NCBI GenBank assembly: GCA_963930645.1
Contig: OZ005653.1
Coordinates: 215,702,684 to 215,766,683 of the forward strand
From: Salticus scenicus
Lineage: Eukaryota > Arthropoda > Arachnida > Araneae > Salticidae
DNA length: 64,000 bases
Direction of reading: 5' to 3'
In this document: positions 44,188 through 58,686 of the stretch, one piece after another
Layout: the number at the start of each line of letters is the position of its first letter
How positions within the stretch are numbered: position 1 is the stretch's first letter
The notes under the pieces: model-generated
What the model was told of the DNA's origin: nothing
The model's database searches: none
Seen by the model: only the letters and a program-made list of their open reading frames with translations
Program-made: the position numbers and the translations under genes

Positions 44188-46270
44188 AAAAATATATCAA
44201 TATTTATTAAAGATTTTTTTTTTTAATTATTAAGTGTACGTTTTTAAGTTTCAGAATGGCAAAAGAATGAAATTTTAATTTATGAAAATGTCTGTAATAT
44301 TATATATTAAAGGATATATATATATATATATATATATTTAATGTATCTGCCTTTAATAAGGCAAACTTTTCTTAATTAGAATATGAAAGCTGTGGAATTA
44401 ATATACATGGTCAGTTTTCTCTTTAACTGTTCATGGAAACATACTGTAGAAGATTTAGAATATAAATATAGTGGTGAAAGAGTCAGGGAAAAAGGCAGAA
44501 CCTCTCAATATACATATCTTTTAATATTGGTATATAACATATTATAAGAATTTCATTTATATTTTACATTATTACCACTTCTCTTCATCATCATGGTATT
44601 TTATACGATAAAATGTATATATTTATACGTATATAAAGTGTAACGCAAGATACACATGTATAACATATTGTGTATTTTTGAACTATTTCATGTAAAAATT
44701 AATTCTATTAAATGGAAATTATTTCTTTTAACAAACATAAAAAAAAATAAAAAAAATAAAAGAATGGGCACATATTTATACATATCCATTTTATTAATAT
44801 CGGAAGACAATCGTTTATCTATGGGATAATATTTTATTTAGTATATTTTTAAAACTTAAAATGAATAGTAAAGTACATTTTTAAATAGAATTTATGAAAA
44901 GACTGTTTGCATTAAGCAAATATACGACATAGTCAAACTTTTCTTAAAATCCAAAAATGTATTTCATTAAAAGTAATTGAGAGAATACATTTTTGATTTA
45001 AAATATTTGTCTATTAAGTTAAATAAAATAAGTATATATTAATTCTAAATCACCCCATAAAAAAAGATTTACGTAACTTTACAGATATATAAAATTTTCT
45101 TTTTTATTTTTATATAAGAAAATGTTTTAAAATGAAATAAATTTGAATAAATATCAGACATTGTTTAAATTCTTTGAGGTGATTCATTTTTATATATTTT
45201 TGCCTTATGACATAAATTTATAAACAAGATTTAATTAAACTTTTATTTTAATATAAGTAAAAATAAAACATAAAGTTACTTTAATGAAAAAAGAATGCTC
45301 GTCACGCATGTTGAATTAACATTTTTTTTTTTTTTCGCCTTTCATGCAACGTTTCCTTTTTGCAATGAAAAATGCATTACGTTTTAATTAGATTGCAGGA
45401 TTATATCTTTTTAATATTTTATTTTATTCTGTAATTTACATATTTCTTAGTACTAAAAATTGTATGCACTCTATTATGTTCTAATTAAATTATCGTTTTG
45501 AAATTTAATAAAGAAAAAATCTAATTATAACAATCTTAATTAAAGGAATTATCGTTTTATATTTTCTCACTAATGTTTGCATTTTATGATCAATAAAACA
45601 TTACACGCTACAACTTGAGGTAAAATATACACTTTTTTTCATGTTTAGAAATATTTTTAATTATATTTTATTAATAAATGGTATTAATAATTATACTTAA
45701 TAACGCATTTAAAAACTGTTTTGATATGAAAATTACATTATTAGAACATAGTATTAAAATAATAATAATAATAAAAAAAAAAAATGCATAATTGAATTAA
45801 TCGGATTCAATATAATAGTTAAATTTTATTTTTCAGATACACGAAACGCAAGATATTTAAAATAATTTGCTTAAATAATTTGAATGACTAACGTTTTCAG
45901 GTACATAAAACCTTAAATGTTTTAGACATACTTTTATTTCTAGATCTTTATGTACTTTTTAAAATTCAACTTTAATAATAAGTTTATTCCCAGTGAGTGC
46001 AAAAATATAATTTTCGTAAGTACAGTGAAAATAATAAAACTGATACGTAAACATAAAATACATTGTTTTACTGTAGCTTTAAAAAGAGAATTAAGAAAGA
46101 GAGAGAGAGATTGGTATATTATGTAGAAACTGATGATGCTCTTTTCTTCATCTAAATTGTCAAAACTTAAATAGAGAAAGAGGCAAAACAAATGTACAAT
46201 ATACTGTACTTTTACATGTTAGAAATATTATTTGGTGCAGGAAGATAAAAAGTTAAAGGTTTATGAAATA
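43661..46270. repeat. Segmental duplication copy C, left part
   Basis: 44500-44620 resembles one unit of the tandem repeat in 4195-5790, and 44690-45550 follows 5830-6660 of copy A. A-run 44157-44182; (TA)n 44312-44336. No gene is seen. Confidence 0.65.
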
Positions 46271-47043
46271 CAGTACCCGTCGCTTATTAAAATCACATTC
46301 GTTCTAAAGCAAAGTGATTTTGTTAAGCGGCTGATTTTTATATCTGGTTCTTGCACTTAAGAAAAAGGTATTACTTCCTTGAATTTAAAAAGAAATTTCA
46401 AAATTTAACGATTGATTTAATTTTCGACCGACAATGAATTAATTGTTCATTCAAAATTAGTAAATTAAACACATGCTTCACACAAAATTAATAAACACAT
46501 AGTGCTTACAAAATCAGTCAGTATTTATACGTTAAGTAAATATTAGACATTTTCAAAAGTTTTTTTGCTTCTTAGTTATTTCAGAATGAGAAATAAGAAT
46601 TATGTTTCAATAATTAAAAATGAAAAAAAATAATCACTAGTGAATCAAAGCAGTAACTTATTATTTTGATTTTTAGAATGCATTGCTGGAATTTATTACT
46701 AAGACAAGTGATGAAGCGAGTTTATTTTGTTATGATGCTGCAGGTGTAAAATTTTCGACAAAGAGAGATAACGAGGGAGATTGTTGTGCTTTATTTTACT
46801 TTTATTGAAAAAAAAAAAAAAAAAACTGTAAATATATTTTTTTAAGTGCATAAGTACACATTTTTGCTGATGAAGAGATTATTATTATTATTATTATTAT
46901 TTTTTTTTTTTTTTGAGTTTATTAACCGGCGATGCTGATTTTATTAAATGGCCGTTTTAAAAATAGTTTGTATTGATTTGATTCCGGTCCTGACAATTTT
47001 ATCAGATTAAGCGGGTGATTATATTAAACAGCGACTGGAACGG
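46271..47043. mobile_element. Tigger/pogo-type non-autonomous element
   Basis: The left end 'cagtacccgtcgcttattaa' and the right end read in reverse 'ccgttccagtcgctgtttaa' are imperfect inverted repeats that continue with 'atcac', 'gttaagcgg' and 'cgcttaatc'. TA flanks both sides (46269-46270, 47044-47045). 773 bp. No transposase remnant recognised inside. Confidence 0.65.
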
Positions 47044-47215
47044 TACTTTTAAAGTTATAATAGGTTTTTGTCTAAATGTTAAAAAGTCTTAATGTTTTTT
47101 CAGGCACTTTACATTAGTTATTTGCATTAATTTATATGTATCTAAAATGCTGTATTACTTTTATCATATGAAATTAATGCCAATAAATATTCAAATTCAG
47201 CACATACGGTTATAC

Positions 47216-47268
<53 letters not shown>

Positions 47269-47800
47269 CACAGTTTCTTGGTTGTCTGAATTTTATTTAA
47301 GATACACACAATCTTACGCTATGAATTAGTATTCCTAAGGTAATACACGAGTATAAATTCTCTTACTTAAAAAAGGAGACCATCGCTTAGTTTGTCTACA
47401 ACAATTTAGATTTCAACAAAGGCTTTTTATTCATTTATACTTTCTTCTGATAATAAAAATTTAAAACTTTTTTATTTAAAAAATCTCCTTTAAAAATGGT
47501 TTATGACCCTGTAAATTTCTCTCTAAATTAACTAATAAGTTCTTATCCCGCGTCCTTTATTAATTTTTGAATATGTCGTACTTTTAAACCGCATCTTCAT
47601 TTCGCCTACTTTTCTTCGCATTTATTACCTTTCTAAGAATGAATATTTAGAACGATATTTAGTACCATAAGTGAATAAAGTAATTCTTTAATTTTTATTT
47701 TATTTTATTGGTAAATTAATACTATTTAGTAATTTTTAATTGAACGAAATAAATTTGGCTATCATCGACAAGTAACTAACAGTTATCGTGATACATTGTG
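47044..47800. other. AT-rich stretch with (TA)n
   Basis: (TA)n 47219-47264. No gene or family recognised. Confidence 0.8.
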
Positions 47801-48440
47801 ACAATGGTTGAAAATTTTTAATTTAGTGATGGGTATGATAAACAAATATGTACCATTTTATAATAATTTTATATTATTTTGGTAACACTTATTCTATTAA
47901 TATTCCAATAATAATCGAATTATAATTTTATATATTATTATGGTAACACGTATAAGAACTCGATTGTGATAATGTTAAAATTTTTTAGATTTAATCACGG
48001 GTGACCTAAACAAATACGAATTTGTTTATACATTCTTTTGTAGTATTTATCTCCGATTTAATATGGCAAAAATTACTATACCTGAATAGTGGTATAAAAC
48101 TTAGTTTTCGTTTGTAGTAACTTGGCACCTTATTATATATATAGATATAGGTATATTATGGTAACACTTATTCGATCAATATTGTGATAATATTAAAAAA
48201 TAAAATAAAATAAAATAAAAATAAACTTAATAATGAATAGCCTAAGCAGATATGTATGGTTTTATAATATTATACGTATTATTTTATGATAACACTTCGA
48301 GCAAGATTACGATACTGATTGAATTAACATATTATCTTTTATGATGGTAACACCTATTTGATCAATATTGTGATAATAATCAAATAGGACTTTTGACTCA
48401 ATATCGGATGGCCTAAACAAATATGTAAGGTTTCATAGAA
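47801..48440. repeat. Diverged ~200-bp tandem repeat
   Basis: 'ggtaacactta', 'cgatca', 'tattgtgataat' and 'ggcctaaacaaatatgta' recur in the same order (near 47880, 47940, 48155, 48345). Units are degenerate and variable in length. Confidence 0.55.
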
Positions 48441-48759
48441 TTATTCATGATCGGCAAAGTTATATTCTTTATGGAAATGTAAACATTTAAAGTATATTTT
48501 GTGTACAGAAATCATGACTGATAAGACATAACCACCAAAACCCAATGCATTTACCAAAATGTTTTTTTTTTTTTTCGCAGTAACAAACATCGATGTATAT
48601 GAAAAAGAAGGTCTGAAAAATTTCATTTTTTAAAATACTTCCATTCAATAACTATAATTACATTTAGCTATCATGAATTATTAGTGAAAGTATTGATATA
48701 TATTTTAAAAACGTTGTTCATCTTTTAATACAATTAACAAATAGTTGTCAAGGTGTTAA

Positions 48760-49130
48760 CTATTTTCAACAGTGAAAACTCCCCTTCGGCGTTTTTTAAT
48801 TACAAAAAAAGTTACGAAAAAAATCGCTACATTGAAAAAAAAAATCTTTCTTGTGATGAAATCACTTAAATTTGTAATCAGTGATCAATACGGAAAATTT
48901 ACTGACGACAATTAATAATTTATCGTCACGTGGTTGTTTATTTTGAACCATGTAATGCTCAGTTTGGCATATCTCTGAAACGTTATGTACTTTAAAAAAA
49001 TAATTTCATGTATTCGTAATAAGAACACTTAAATTTATCCTCTGCGATCGATACGGTGAATTACATAGGCGTATATCTACTCCGGCGACATATAACGCAA
49101 GCAATGCGGTACGAGGAAAATATTGCGATT
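48760..49130. repeat. Short tandem repeat of ~160 bp
   Basis: 'cacttaaatttgtaatcagtga' with 'tcaatacggaaaattta' at 48864 and 'cacttaaatttatcctctgcg' with 'atcgatacggtgaatta' at 49026, period about 160 bp; 'ctccccttcggcg' and 'ctactccggcga' extend the similarity. Confidence 0.55.
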
Positions 49131-49779
49131 TAGTATATTTGTTTTATTTTACGAAATTAAATGAAATGAAATTTCATTTTATTTTAAAACATGAATTAAT
49201 TATTATATAAAATTAAGGTTTATAATTCATAAAAAAAAAAAAAAAAGTTTTGGTTTTGATTTGACGAATCGGATGCGATTTTTATTTATTTAATTTTTTT
49301 AAAACTTTAATTATTATGATTAGACACCCAGTTTGTACGCAGCGATTTTTTTTCTGAATAATATAAAAAACTTCAGTTACATTTCAACAGAAATTTTACG
49401 TTTTTTTTTTTTTTTTTTTTAAACATTTTCTAAAACAAAAATTAATATCGTAATATTTAATATTTAAATGAAATGGGGAATAAAAAAATAATATTTTTTA
49501 AGGAGAATAAAATTCATAACGAGGAATATACAAGCATACCAACTTTATAAATTTATTTTTATTTGCGAAGGTTTTAAAGCAACATAATCCACCTTTTTGT
49601 TACACCACTTTACTTGAAGTGAAATTTTCTATTCAATTAAGATTAAATGTGAAGAAAAATACCCGTCAAATAAACAGGTGTGAAAAAAAGGCAGATATCA
49701 ACAATGTTCTGGAACATAAAAATATTTGGGCATGTCGTAATGCAGCTCTAGATATATAAATACATACATAGAGAAATTT
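49131..49779. other. AT-rich non-coding stretch
   Basis: A- and T-runs (49230-49246, 49401-49420). Nothing recognised. Confidence 0.7.
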
Positions 49780-50340
49780 TTAGAGAAATTTTTTTTTTCA
49801 ATTTATCTAATTATTTTTTTATGAATATGGTAATATAAAATAATGTTTAAATCATGATACACTCAATGTTTTTGATTGAGAGAGAAGCTGAGTAAATTTT
49901 GCAAATCTAATACGAAAAACTCTTCTTTTGAAAGATATCAAATACTTCTCGCAAGTCATACTTAAATGATTACACTCCGCGTAAAATAACATTTAAATAA
50001 GCATTATTATTATAAAATCTCTCCTAAATAGCACGTTTAGTAGCTTCATTCAAAGTGATAACCTCGAGTTCTCAATTAACTAAATTCAATTTCAACATAA
50101 ATGCTTCATTTAAGATACTTGTAAATCATTATTAATGAAATTGGTTATTATATTTAGGCTACAAAAGGTAAGGTATAAATCTGTGAACTAAATAAGAATC
50201 ACAAATAAATATTTAGTTATGTTATGATTTAAACATTATTGTAAATTACCACATTCTAAAAACAAAATTGGATAATTTTGAAAAAATAATAATATTGTTC
50301 AAAAACTAAACTATGGATAAAATAAAGCTAAGAGAGATGA
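49780..50340. repeat. Segmental duplication copy C with an inverted block
   Basis: 49780-50170 matches 8930-9310 on the opposite strand ('aatgaagcatttatgttgaaatt' read in reverse; 'tttcgtattagatttgcaaaa' likewise), while 50220-50340 matches 9240-9350 on the same strand. The ends of the block, 49795-49870 and 50218-50292, are inverted copies of each other. Confidence 0.6.
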
Positions 50341-50391
50341 CACGATCGAAGATACTCCGCATATAGTAGGAGGGGAAAAAATGTATATATA

Positions 50392-50981
50392 CCGGGTGCG
50401 CCAAAAAGTCGTGAAAACTTTAAAATTTTATTAAAGAAGAACAAATGATAATAAAGAAGTACGGTTTGCACGAATGGCATCAGAAAGAGGGCAGATGTTT
50501 AAAAAAAAAAAAAAAAAAAAAAAGGTTCAAAAAACGACCGATAGGCAGCGCTGCGGTTCATACACGAAGCTCATTTATGCAAATTAGGTTGTCAATAAAA
50601 CACCTAAATGGATTCTTCCGGAATTCATCCAGACATGCTGTACTCAGCTGTCACATCTGTTGTGACTCACCTTACTTTCTCAATACAATGTGGTGGAGGT
50701 CATTTTGAAAATCTTCAGCTTTAATGAAATCTTTGAAAATGTAGAATTGTATTGGTATTGGTTTCTGCTCATTATAATTTAATGTCTGACTCATATGTAT
50801 TAATTGACTTAATGTATTCAGCATCAGTGCCACCTAACGGTCATTTTTTAACTAAATTATTTTGTTATGAAAACAAAAAAATCCGCCCTCTTTCTGATGC
50901 CATTCATGCAAACCGCACTTTCTTATCATTATTAGTTCTTTTCTAATGAATTTTTAAAGTTTTCACGAACTTTTGGCACAC

Positions 50982-50985
<4 letters not shown>
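50392..50985. mobile_element. Mariner-derived MITE with ~160-bp inverted repeats
   Basis: The left arm from 50392 ('ccgggtgcgccaaaaagtcg', 'tgaaaactttaaaa') and the right arm ending at 50985 are long inverted copies, including 'gcatcagaaagagggc' on both. TA flanks it (50390-50391, 50986-50987). The centre, 50650-50722, encodes QCGGGHFENLQL and a stop, matching the C-terminal end of the DUF4817-type mariner family seen at 34.5 kb. An A24 run sits in the left arm (50500-50523). Non-autonomous. Confidence 0.85.
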
Positions 50986-51023
<38 letters not shown>

Positions 51024-54000
51024 AATTCAAATATAAAACGTTTTTTCTCATCTTCTTAATATTCAGTGAATGACAAATAATATTAATTTGTAATCAAACT
51101 AATAAATTCTCTTGTTTATTTGACTGCGAATATTTTTGCGTGCAAAATTGTATTTTTCATTTAAATAAAAGTAAAATATTATTTTTTAATCTTTCATTTT
51201 TTATGTATTTTACCACATTTATCACATTAATTGAATAAAATATGTACACTGTTGTCTTATAATATATTTTATAGAACTTCGCATCCTTTTTCAGTGGCAC
51301 TATTTAAATAATAGTTTTTTAAAAACTGAAAATCTGTTTAAATATAAGTAATTTTTCTCTGTAAAATATTGCATACTAGGGATTTTGGCTATATTTTGAG
51401 TTGTTAAGCTTCTGGTTTGTAATGATAAAAAGCAAAATTGTGGTGATCTCACTGTGTTGTTTTAACAATAAAATACAGTGAGCCAAAAAATATATATTTA
51501 TGCATTTGAATATAAATCTTATGACTGTGAAATATGACTTTCAAGTATGGAAAAACAAGTTAAAAATTCTTAATTACGATTTTGAATTATATATATATTG
51601 TTGGAAAAACAGTAGTTCCGTTAACAAATGTACCCGTTAGTGGGGGGGTCAGATGGTAATCAAATTTTCTCTCTTTTCTTTCTTTCTTCTTTCCTTTTTG
51701 TTATTCTACTTTTATAATGTATCATTGAGCCTTAAGAGTTTTATGCTATAACGTATACATGACATTCTAAAAAAAGTACGAAACTAGCGCAAAATAATCA
51801 TAATTGTTTATCTGATATTTGCATAATCATACTGAATAAAGGGGATGTAGTCAAACCTTTTACAAACATTCCTACCTTTTACATAATGAGAAAGGTAAAA
51901 TATTCGAAAAATACTTTACGAATGTTGAAAAATTATGAATTCTGCACTTTATTAATAAAAACAAATGATGTAGGCTGTAAAATGTAAAAAACTAGTATTT
52001 CACTATATATCTAACATAATAATTACTGTAAAACACTGGAAACATTCTTTAATAGCATACATCCCTTCTATGCTGATAAAAATGGGATATTTTTTTCTAG
52101 TACAACTCAAATAATCTGTTACTAAATTATCACTGTGGGACTTGTAAGGAAATACCACTTTTCTCGATACCAATCTTCCAAAAATTTTAATGTTTTAAGT
52201 TGAAAAAAAGAAAAAAAAAAAACCTTGAAGCATATGTTGTACATTGCAGCATGTTTCACATTAGAAATCAATTACAAACATTAATCATAGTAAAATATTA
52301 GATTTATAAATTAAAAAAAATGAAAAAAGAAAAAGTTGATGATTTATTAAATATCGCATAAAAACGTTCCTAAATATAGAATTTTTTGTGACATACCAAT
52401 GTGAAATATGAATTTGAAAAACCTCTTATATAAAGGGGGAAAAAACATTATTATTCAGTGCATTCCTATGCATAATCGAAAAATGCTGTCGAACCCCCAT
52501 GATTGTTTAAAAGAAAATAACTGTTATGAATTGTATTTTTCATCGGATATTTTTTTTCTTAAAAATATTTCAACTAAAGAATGATAAATCATTAAAATAT
52601 GATATATCAATTTTTCTTTCAGACGCTTTCGAGAAATATTTTCTTTAATATATAAATAAAATAATTCTTAAATATAAAATTTTAGAAAAAAAAAAAAAAA
52701 AACATATAAACATTAAAATGTATTCTAAAATCTGAAATAGTATTTTAAAAACATGAAATAAGATGAAATGTAAATTATGTGCTAATTAAAAAAATACACA
52801 TAATTACTTTGTAAAAATGAATTGAAATTTAAGAGAGCAGTAGTGTGTGTAATTAGTGTATTACTAGATGTTTTAAAATTTTATTTATCTTTTTAAAAAT
52901 AGTACATTTTTTTTTCTAAAGGTCGGAATATTTCAGTATGTTTTCTCTAAGATAAATTACACAACTTACCAAAATAAATAAATTTTGTTAGTGAAAGCTT
53001 TACATATAACTGTTGTTTCTTTTTACTTAATTATACTTTATTTAAAACATGTTGAAAAATTAGTTTAAAGCACACGCTGAGTTTGTATAATACAAATACT
53101 GCAAAATAAATACTTATAAATAAATGATAATATATATTTACGTATTATTACTTTTCTCTCAAAATGCCATTATGCAGGAATAACAGTTATCATTTTTTGT
53201 TCTCTGTACTAAATTAAATGTACGGTATTGCTTGAAAGCATAAACTTAACATCAGTTTTGACAATATCTTGATGTAAAACTGTGGATTCATTTTCCTTTT
53301 CGTTTTTCTTTTCTTTTTTAAATAATAACTATATGTTAGCAGCATTTAATACACAAAGCATAAGTTTTATATTTTGACGTGTATTAAATTATATTGAAAA
53401 CTATATAAACTTTATGACCTATTTTTTTAATGTTGATATTACTGTAATGGGAAGAATTAAAAAAATATATATATAATAATAACATCTTATTAAAATTGTG
53501 TATAAGAATATTGACAGGGATGTAGAATGAAAAAAAAAAAGGAATGAGATTTACATTTTTTTACATATACAAATATAATTTTTTTTCATCCGAAGAAAAT
53601 TTTAAGCATTAATTCCTATTAAATAAGAACATTATATAACATTAAGAACATATAAACTGCCGTACACCTAGGACTTTCTTCTTAACAAGTACAAAATTAT
53701 TCTTTCTCAGAAATTTAATTTGCATGAGTATGGAAAAAATAAAACTACAAAAGTTTAATAAATTTAGAAAAAAAAAATCAACTAAAATTTAAAATTTCAA
53801 CTAAGAAGAAATTTTAAATGGTTCATAAATCGAAAACACCTCAAGTTAATATGATTTTAATTATAATTTTAAGTAAATAAATAAGTGAAACACAATACAA
53901 AGATAGCAAATTAAATATGTGCTTACATAAAGACAGAAACAAAAGTAAAGAAAATAAATAAATAAATGAATGAATAAAAATTTAGCTTTCCGAAAAAAAA

Positions 54001-54216
54001 AAGTATAGTCTGCTTGGTACAAGAAAAAAAAAAAAAAGTTAGCAAGTTGCCCGAAAATGTCTTTAACTTATGATTTTTTTTTTATTATAAAAATAAGAAA
54101 ATAAAAACTTTATGAAAGTACTAAAAATTTATAAACGCATTATGAATGTTTTCTAAGTAAAAGATTATGGCGTTTCATCAGGTGAAAATATATAGGCAAG
54201 AATGCAGCACATAATA

Positions 54217-54254
<38 letters not shown>

Positions 54255-54441
54255 AAATAAATTGTTGTTTTTATACTGCATTTCAAATTTCTTTCTTTTG
54301 ATTGATGAAGCGTCTTATTGAATTACATTATACGGAAAGAATTAAAGCATAATTTTGCAATGTATGCTTTGAAATTATGTGTAGCTAATTTTATTTCTCC
54401 GCATATTGCCAATGATGTGCTCTTCAAGTAAGAGTTTTTAC
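50986..54441. repeat. Segmental duplication copy C, central part
   Basis: 51050-51110 matches 14810-14850, 51680-52000 matches 15470-15790 and 27010-27340, 52540-52740 matches 28970-29160. AT-rich with many A/T runs; (AAT)n 54216-54247. No gene. Confidence 0.6.
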
Positions 54442-54709
54442 TTACCCTAACAGCACAAAATGTTCCAGAAACGTAACAATCATATAACATTGAAACATTA
54501 TAAACATTTCCGAAACTTTTAAAAACGTTCAGATTGCTTTCCGATTAGTTTCAAAAACGTAGAAATGTCCGCGATCGTAACAAAAAATCAGATACGTAAC
54601 AGAAACGTTACAATCACTTAACAGATAGAAAATCAAAAAGGGCGAATGTTTCAGAAAGGTATCAGAGAGCATACTAACATAACTGAAACATTCTGTTCTG
54701 TATGGGTAA
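54442..54709. mobile_element. ~268-bp MITE-like palindromic element
   Basis: The left end 'ttaccctaacagcacaaaat' and the right end read in reverse 'ttacccatacagaacagaat' are imperfect inverted repeats of about 27 bp. The interior is rich in 'gaaacgt' words. No clear target duplication; family unknown. Confidence 0.5.
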
Positions 54710-54879
54710 TTCTCTTAGTAAAAAATCATATTTACAATTAATTTGTAAAATGAAGACTTTGCGTCTAATTAGTTTGTATAATATAACTTATATAAAAATG
54801 CAGCAAATATAATATTGTCAAAATAATAAACAAATCTCCTATTAAATGTTTGGGTCTTATATTGCTGTCATGATACATT

Positions 54880-54882
<3 letters not shown>

Positions 54883-54919
<37 letters not shown>
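54883..54919. repeat. (CA)n microsatellite
   Basis: About 37 bp of CA repeats. Confidence 0.95.
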
Positions 54920-54922
<3 letters not shown>

Positions 54923-54929
54923 TAGAATA

Positions 54930-55070
54930 GATGAAAGACGATGAAGAAAAAGGTGGCTAGATATTGAAGAAAGAGGCATGAAACATATAGGATTGAAGAG
55001 ATGGAGAACTATTCTACTAGATAAGTTCAAATGGGAAAAACTTGGAGAGACATTAATAGAATGTAATATA
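54930..55070 (+). pseudogene. LINE C-terminal tail fragment
   Basis: One frame reads RKRWLDIEERGMKHIGLKRW, then RTILLDKFKWEKLGETLIEC. This matches the 'RW.DDIEEDL...G...W...A.DR..W' tail found at the end of ORF2 in many arthropod LINEs. About 45 residues; no reverse transcriptase next to it. Confidence 0.5.
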
Positions 55071-57160
55071 TTGCAATTTAAAAAATATATATATGTATAA
55101 TTTTGTGAAATGTTTTTTTTGATTTCAAAAAGAATAGGGCTTGTTAAAAGAAAATAATTCCGCGCTTTATAAAATTTGATTGTACCAAAACTTAGAGATT
55201 GTAGAAACCGAAATGGTAATTTATGTCAACGTACAGAACACCAAACACAAATGTATACAGTTTTTCATACTGTCATCAGTGCATAAAAGACAGGAATAAT
55301 GCACCATAGTATACATACCATATATCAGCCAAAAAAATTTAAGGTAGTTTTATGAATTGACCAATAGGAAATTTATAATGTGTTTTATTTTTGGCTAGAG
55401 AGAGCATGTAAATTTTATCCTCTGTAGAAACACGTTCTTTTTAGATTCATAAACGAAAATTAAAAGGAAAAACACAGCACATTTATGAATTAAACAGAAA
55501 ATGTTTTATAAAAAAAATAACAAAATAGAAATTTATGTAAATTTATATATATATATATTTTATGTCACTGAAAAGTAACTTTTTAAAATTTACTGAAAAT
55601 GTACTTTTTGATAAAGTAAATATCGTGACTTAAACTTCTTAAGTGTTAAAAAGAAAGTATGTGCATATTCAAATTTAAATGTTCTTCTTAAACAAAATTT
55701 CCATCTTTTAAATTTATGAATATTCTACATTTTTTTTTACCCCTAAAACTAAATACTGTAAAATATAACGCTTTCTATAGAAGTGAATTTGAAATGAAAC
55801 GAGAAGTGTTTCAAATTTGTTAAAAAAATATATATCTGAAAATTTCACTTGGAAAATTATATTCAATTGCATTTTTAAAGATACTATAGTTAAAACAGCT
55901 TGAGGCGTCTTAATTAGTGCGAAATTCTTCGTGTTTATTTTAAACTGCAGGAAAATACTTTCTCGGTATTTTTAAAAAATAAGTTGTTAGTAAGGACTGT
56001 ATGCCTTGAACCGTGAAAATAAGAAAATATTTGATATTATACATAAATAATTAAGAAAACGTGCTGGTAAAAATTTAAAAAAGAAACTGAATTATTTGAA
56101 CAAAAATAAACAAATAAAATATAACATGTTTATTATAAATATATAAGAAAGAGATGGCCTGGTCTCAATGTTATTTTGTTTGATTAATATTTTCAGTCAG
56201 GTTTCATTTTTAGTTTTCTATCTGAATAAATGTTCAGATTTTTAAAATTATCATTATGTTTGTGTATCTTTTATTTTTTGCCTTTTCATTCTCATTCAGT
56301 ATGTTAATTTCATAGTTCAGTATTAATTGATTATTTATTTATTTATTTACTTTTTAATATTTCAGCTTATTTAACTTTTTCAATGTACATAAGCAGCTAA
56401 AATTAGTAAACGAATTGCAACCAAATTTTACATGAAGATGAATACAATGTCAGCATGGAATCGAAAAATCAAACAAAAAGCTCAAAAATGCTCAATGGGT
56501 ATGGAAGGGAGGAGATTCTGTTGGAAAATAGAAAATAAAACAAGTAGAATAATTCAAGTAAAACAACTAATTCAATATTTGTTGACTGTTGTCAGGGTTA
56601 CAATTTTTATCGGCAAATTTGTAATTTTCTATGCAAAATGACACACAGTGAATATATATATATATATATGTATATATATAATTTTGGGGGGCACTTATCA
56701 ATTGTGCACATATAAAATTTCTTCGAGTTTCGATTACTTATTTTAACTATAGTGTGAAGACTATAGCGGAAGTTTCATTTTAACAACTACGTACAAAATG
56801 TACAAAGCAAAGTTACAGACAGAATATTAATGGAAGAATAAGAACTATGTAAAATTATACCGTTTAGTATTTTTTTTTTTTTTTTTTTAATGATGAAATT
56901 TTTTTTAGGAAGTATTTAATTACAGCGAATTTGTATTTAGTTGTAAAGTTAGATTTAATTTTCCGGTTATTTATTTATTTATTTATTTTTTGTAATTTTC
57001 AAAGTTACAATTTTATAATAAAATATTAGTATTTGGGAAATAACATGGTATAAAATTTTACGTTCGAACTCTTTGAAAAAAATTCGGGAAAATTATAATT
57101 TATGAAAATGTTACATTGCACAAAACGTAAAAAAGGTAGGTATAGTATCATATTACTACC
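55071..57160. repeat. Segmental duplication copy C, right part
   Basis: 55730-56040 matches 19160-19470, and 56740-57060 matches 20390-20720 and 31530-31870. (TA)n near 56652-56680. The 69-codon frame at 56432-56641 is not conserved in copy A and I do not call it. Confidence 0.6.
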
Positions 57161-58686
57161 CCCCCCCTCAAAAAAAAAAAAAAAAGTCTGATATTAGTAA
57201 TATTTTTGCTTCATTAGATGCGAAATTAAAAGTTTCATGTCAATTAGAATAATATTAACATTTGGAAAAACTGATTGTAACAACTGAAATTAATTGTAAG
57301 AAAAAAATAATTCTTTAAAAAATTAAAATTTCTAAGTTATAGTAAAAAATACCAGTTAATTGTCAGATTAAATAAATAAACATTGTTCTCAAACTACATA
57401 GTGCAATACAAATCACGATACTACCGCACTTTAAAATGCACAAAACCGAGTGAAAAAAAAGCTAAAATCCATAGAAAAAGCATGGCATGAAAACGAAAAA
57501 AAAAACTCACATTGTTGAGTGTGTAGAAAAAAAAACTTAACACAGGGAGGAATAAAAGGACAAAACTGACTAGAAAAAGTTATCGAACAACGAGAAGGGA
57601 TTTGGGTTAGCGCTTGAAACTATCGTACAGGGTTTAATACGTCTCTCCTAGTATGTGTACAGATGGCGATTTTGCAATCAGCTTTTGATTGATTTTTGTA
57701 ATCACCATCTCATGATTGAAGAACTTTGAAAACGAGCATGTTACGTAACAGTTCAGTAATTTAAGAAAATCAGCTGTAGAGATGAAATAGTATATTTCAA
57801 TACATACCAACTCATTGCACGGAAATCCGCGTTATTAGAGGACTTAACACAACCAACAAACGTTTTATATTGGAATACAGCTATAAGTTTTTACACTCGA
57901 AATTCACAAATTTTCCATAAATGTCGCATCACGTGTTTTTTTTCTTTTTTTTTTCAATTTTCAATTTATTAAGTTCTTTAACAATGTTGAAAAATTGTGG
58001 TGTGTATTAGGCATAGTGGCATGCCCTCACAAAAAAAAAGTGTTAAGATCTGACAAATGACGCTCATGGTAGAATTTTTTTGGTGATGTTAACATTTCAG
58101 TTACTGATAAGGTAACTAGTATTCTGACAAGAGAGGACAGTTGTAGTCTCAATGTTTTCAATTTTTTGGTGATAGGTATATTGAGTCGAGTGTTGCTATG
58201 TTGCTATGATTTCACTTCTCTGTCTCTTGTGCTATTGTTTGTGGTAGTCAAAGCTCTTTTTCTATGATTATTTGCGATAAAGACAAATGGGAATCTTCTA
58301 AGTTGGTAGTTATAAAGGTTAATAAGTTTTTTTTTTTTTTTTTTAAATCTATATAGTGCCATGAACTGATATTAATAAGTTAAACTTCTTCTATTCAAAT
58401 GTATTGATTTTCCTGTCGCCGTAATCCATAATGTTTCACCTATGCAATTATGCAATTTTATCTTTGATGAATACCAGGGCTGTTTTCATTCTTAAACAGG
58501 GAAAGGATAGAAACTTTAAGACTTTGTCCTTTATATTCATCAGCTTCACTTCCTTTCTGTTGAAATAATTTGCGATGTTTGTTGACAAATATAACAATGC
58601 CAAGGTTCTAGTTGATATTGAAAAAAAATAGTATTATTAAAAGTTGTTGCGCTCATTGGATAAAATACAGAATAATTATCAATATA
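57161..58686. other. Non-coding stretch, no recognised feature
   Basis: C9/A18 runs at 57160-57185, several A- and T-runs, and mixed-composition sequence between 57540 and 58300 without an open frame or family I can name. Confidence 0.55.
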
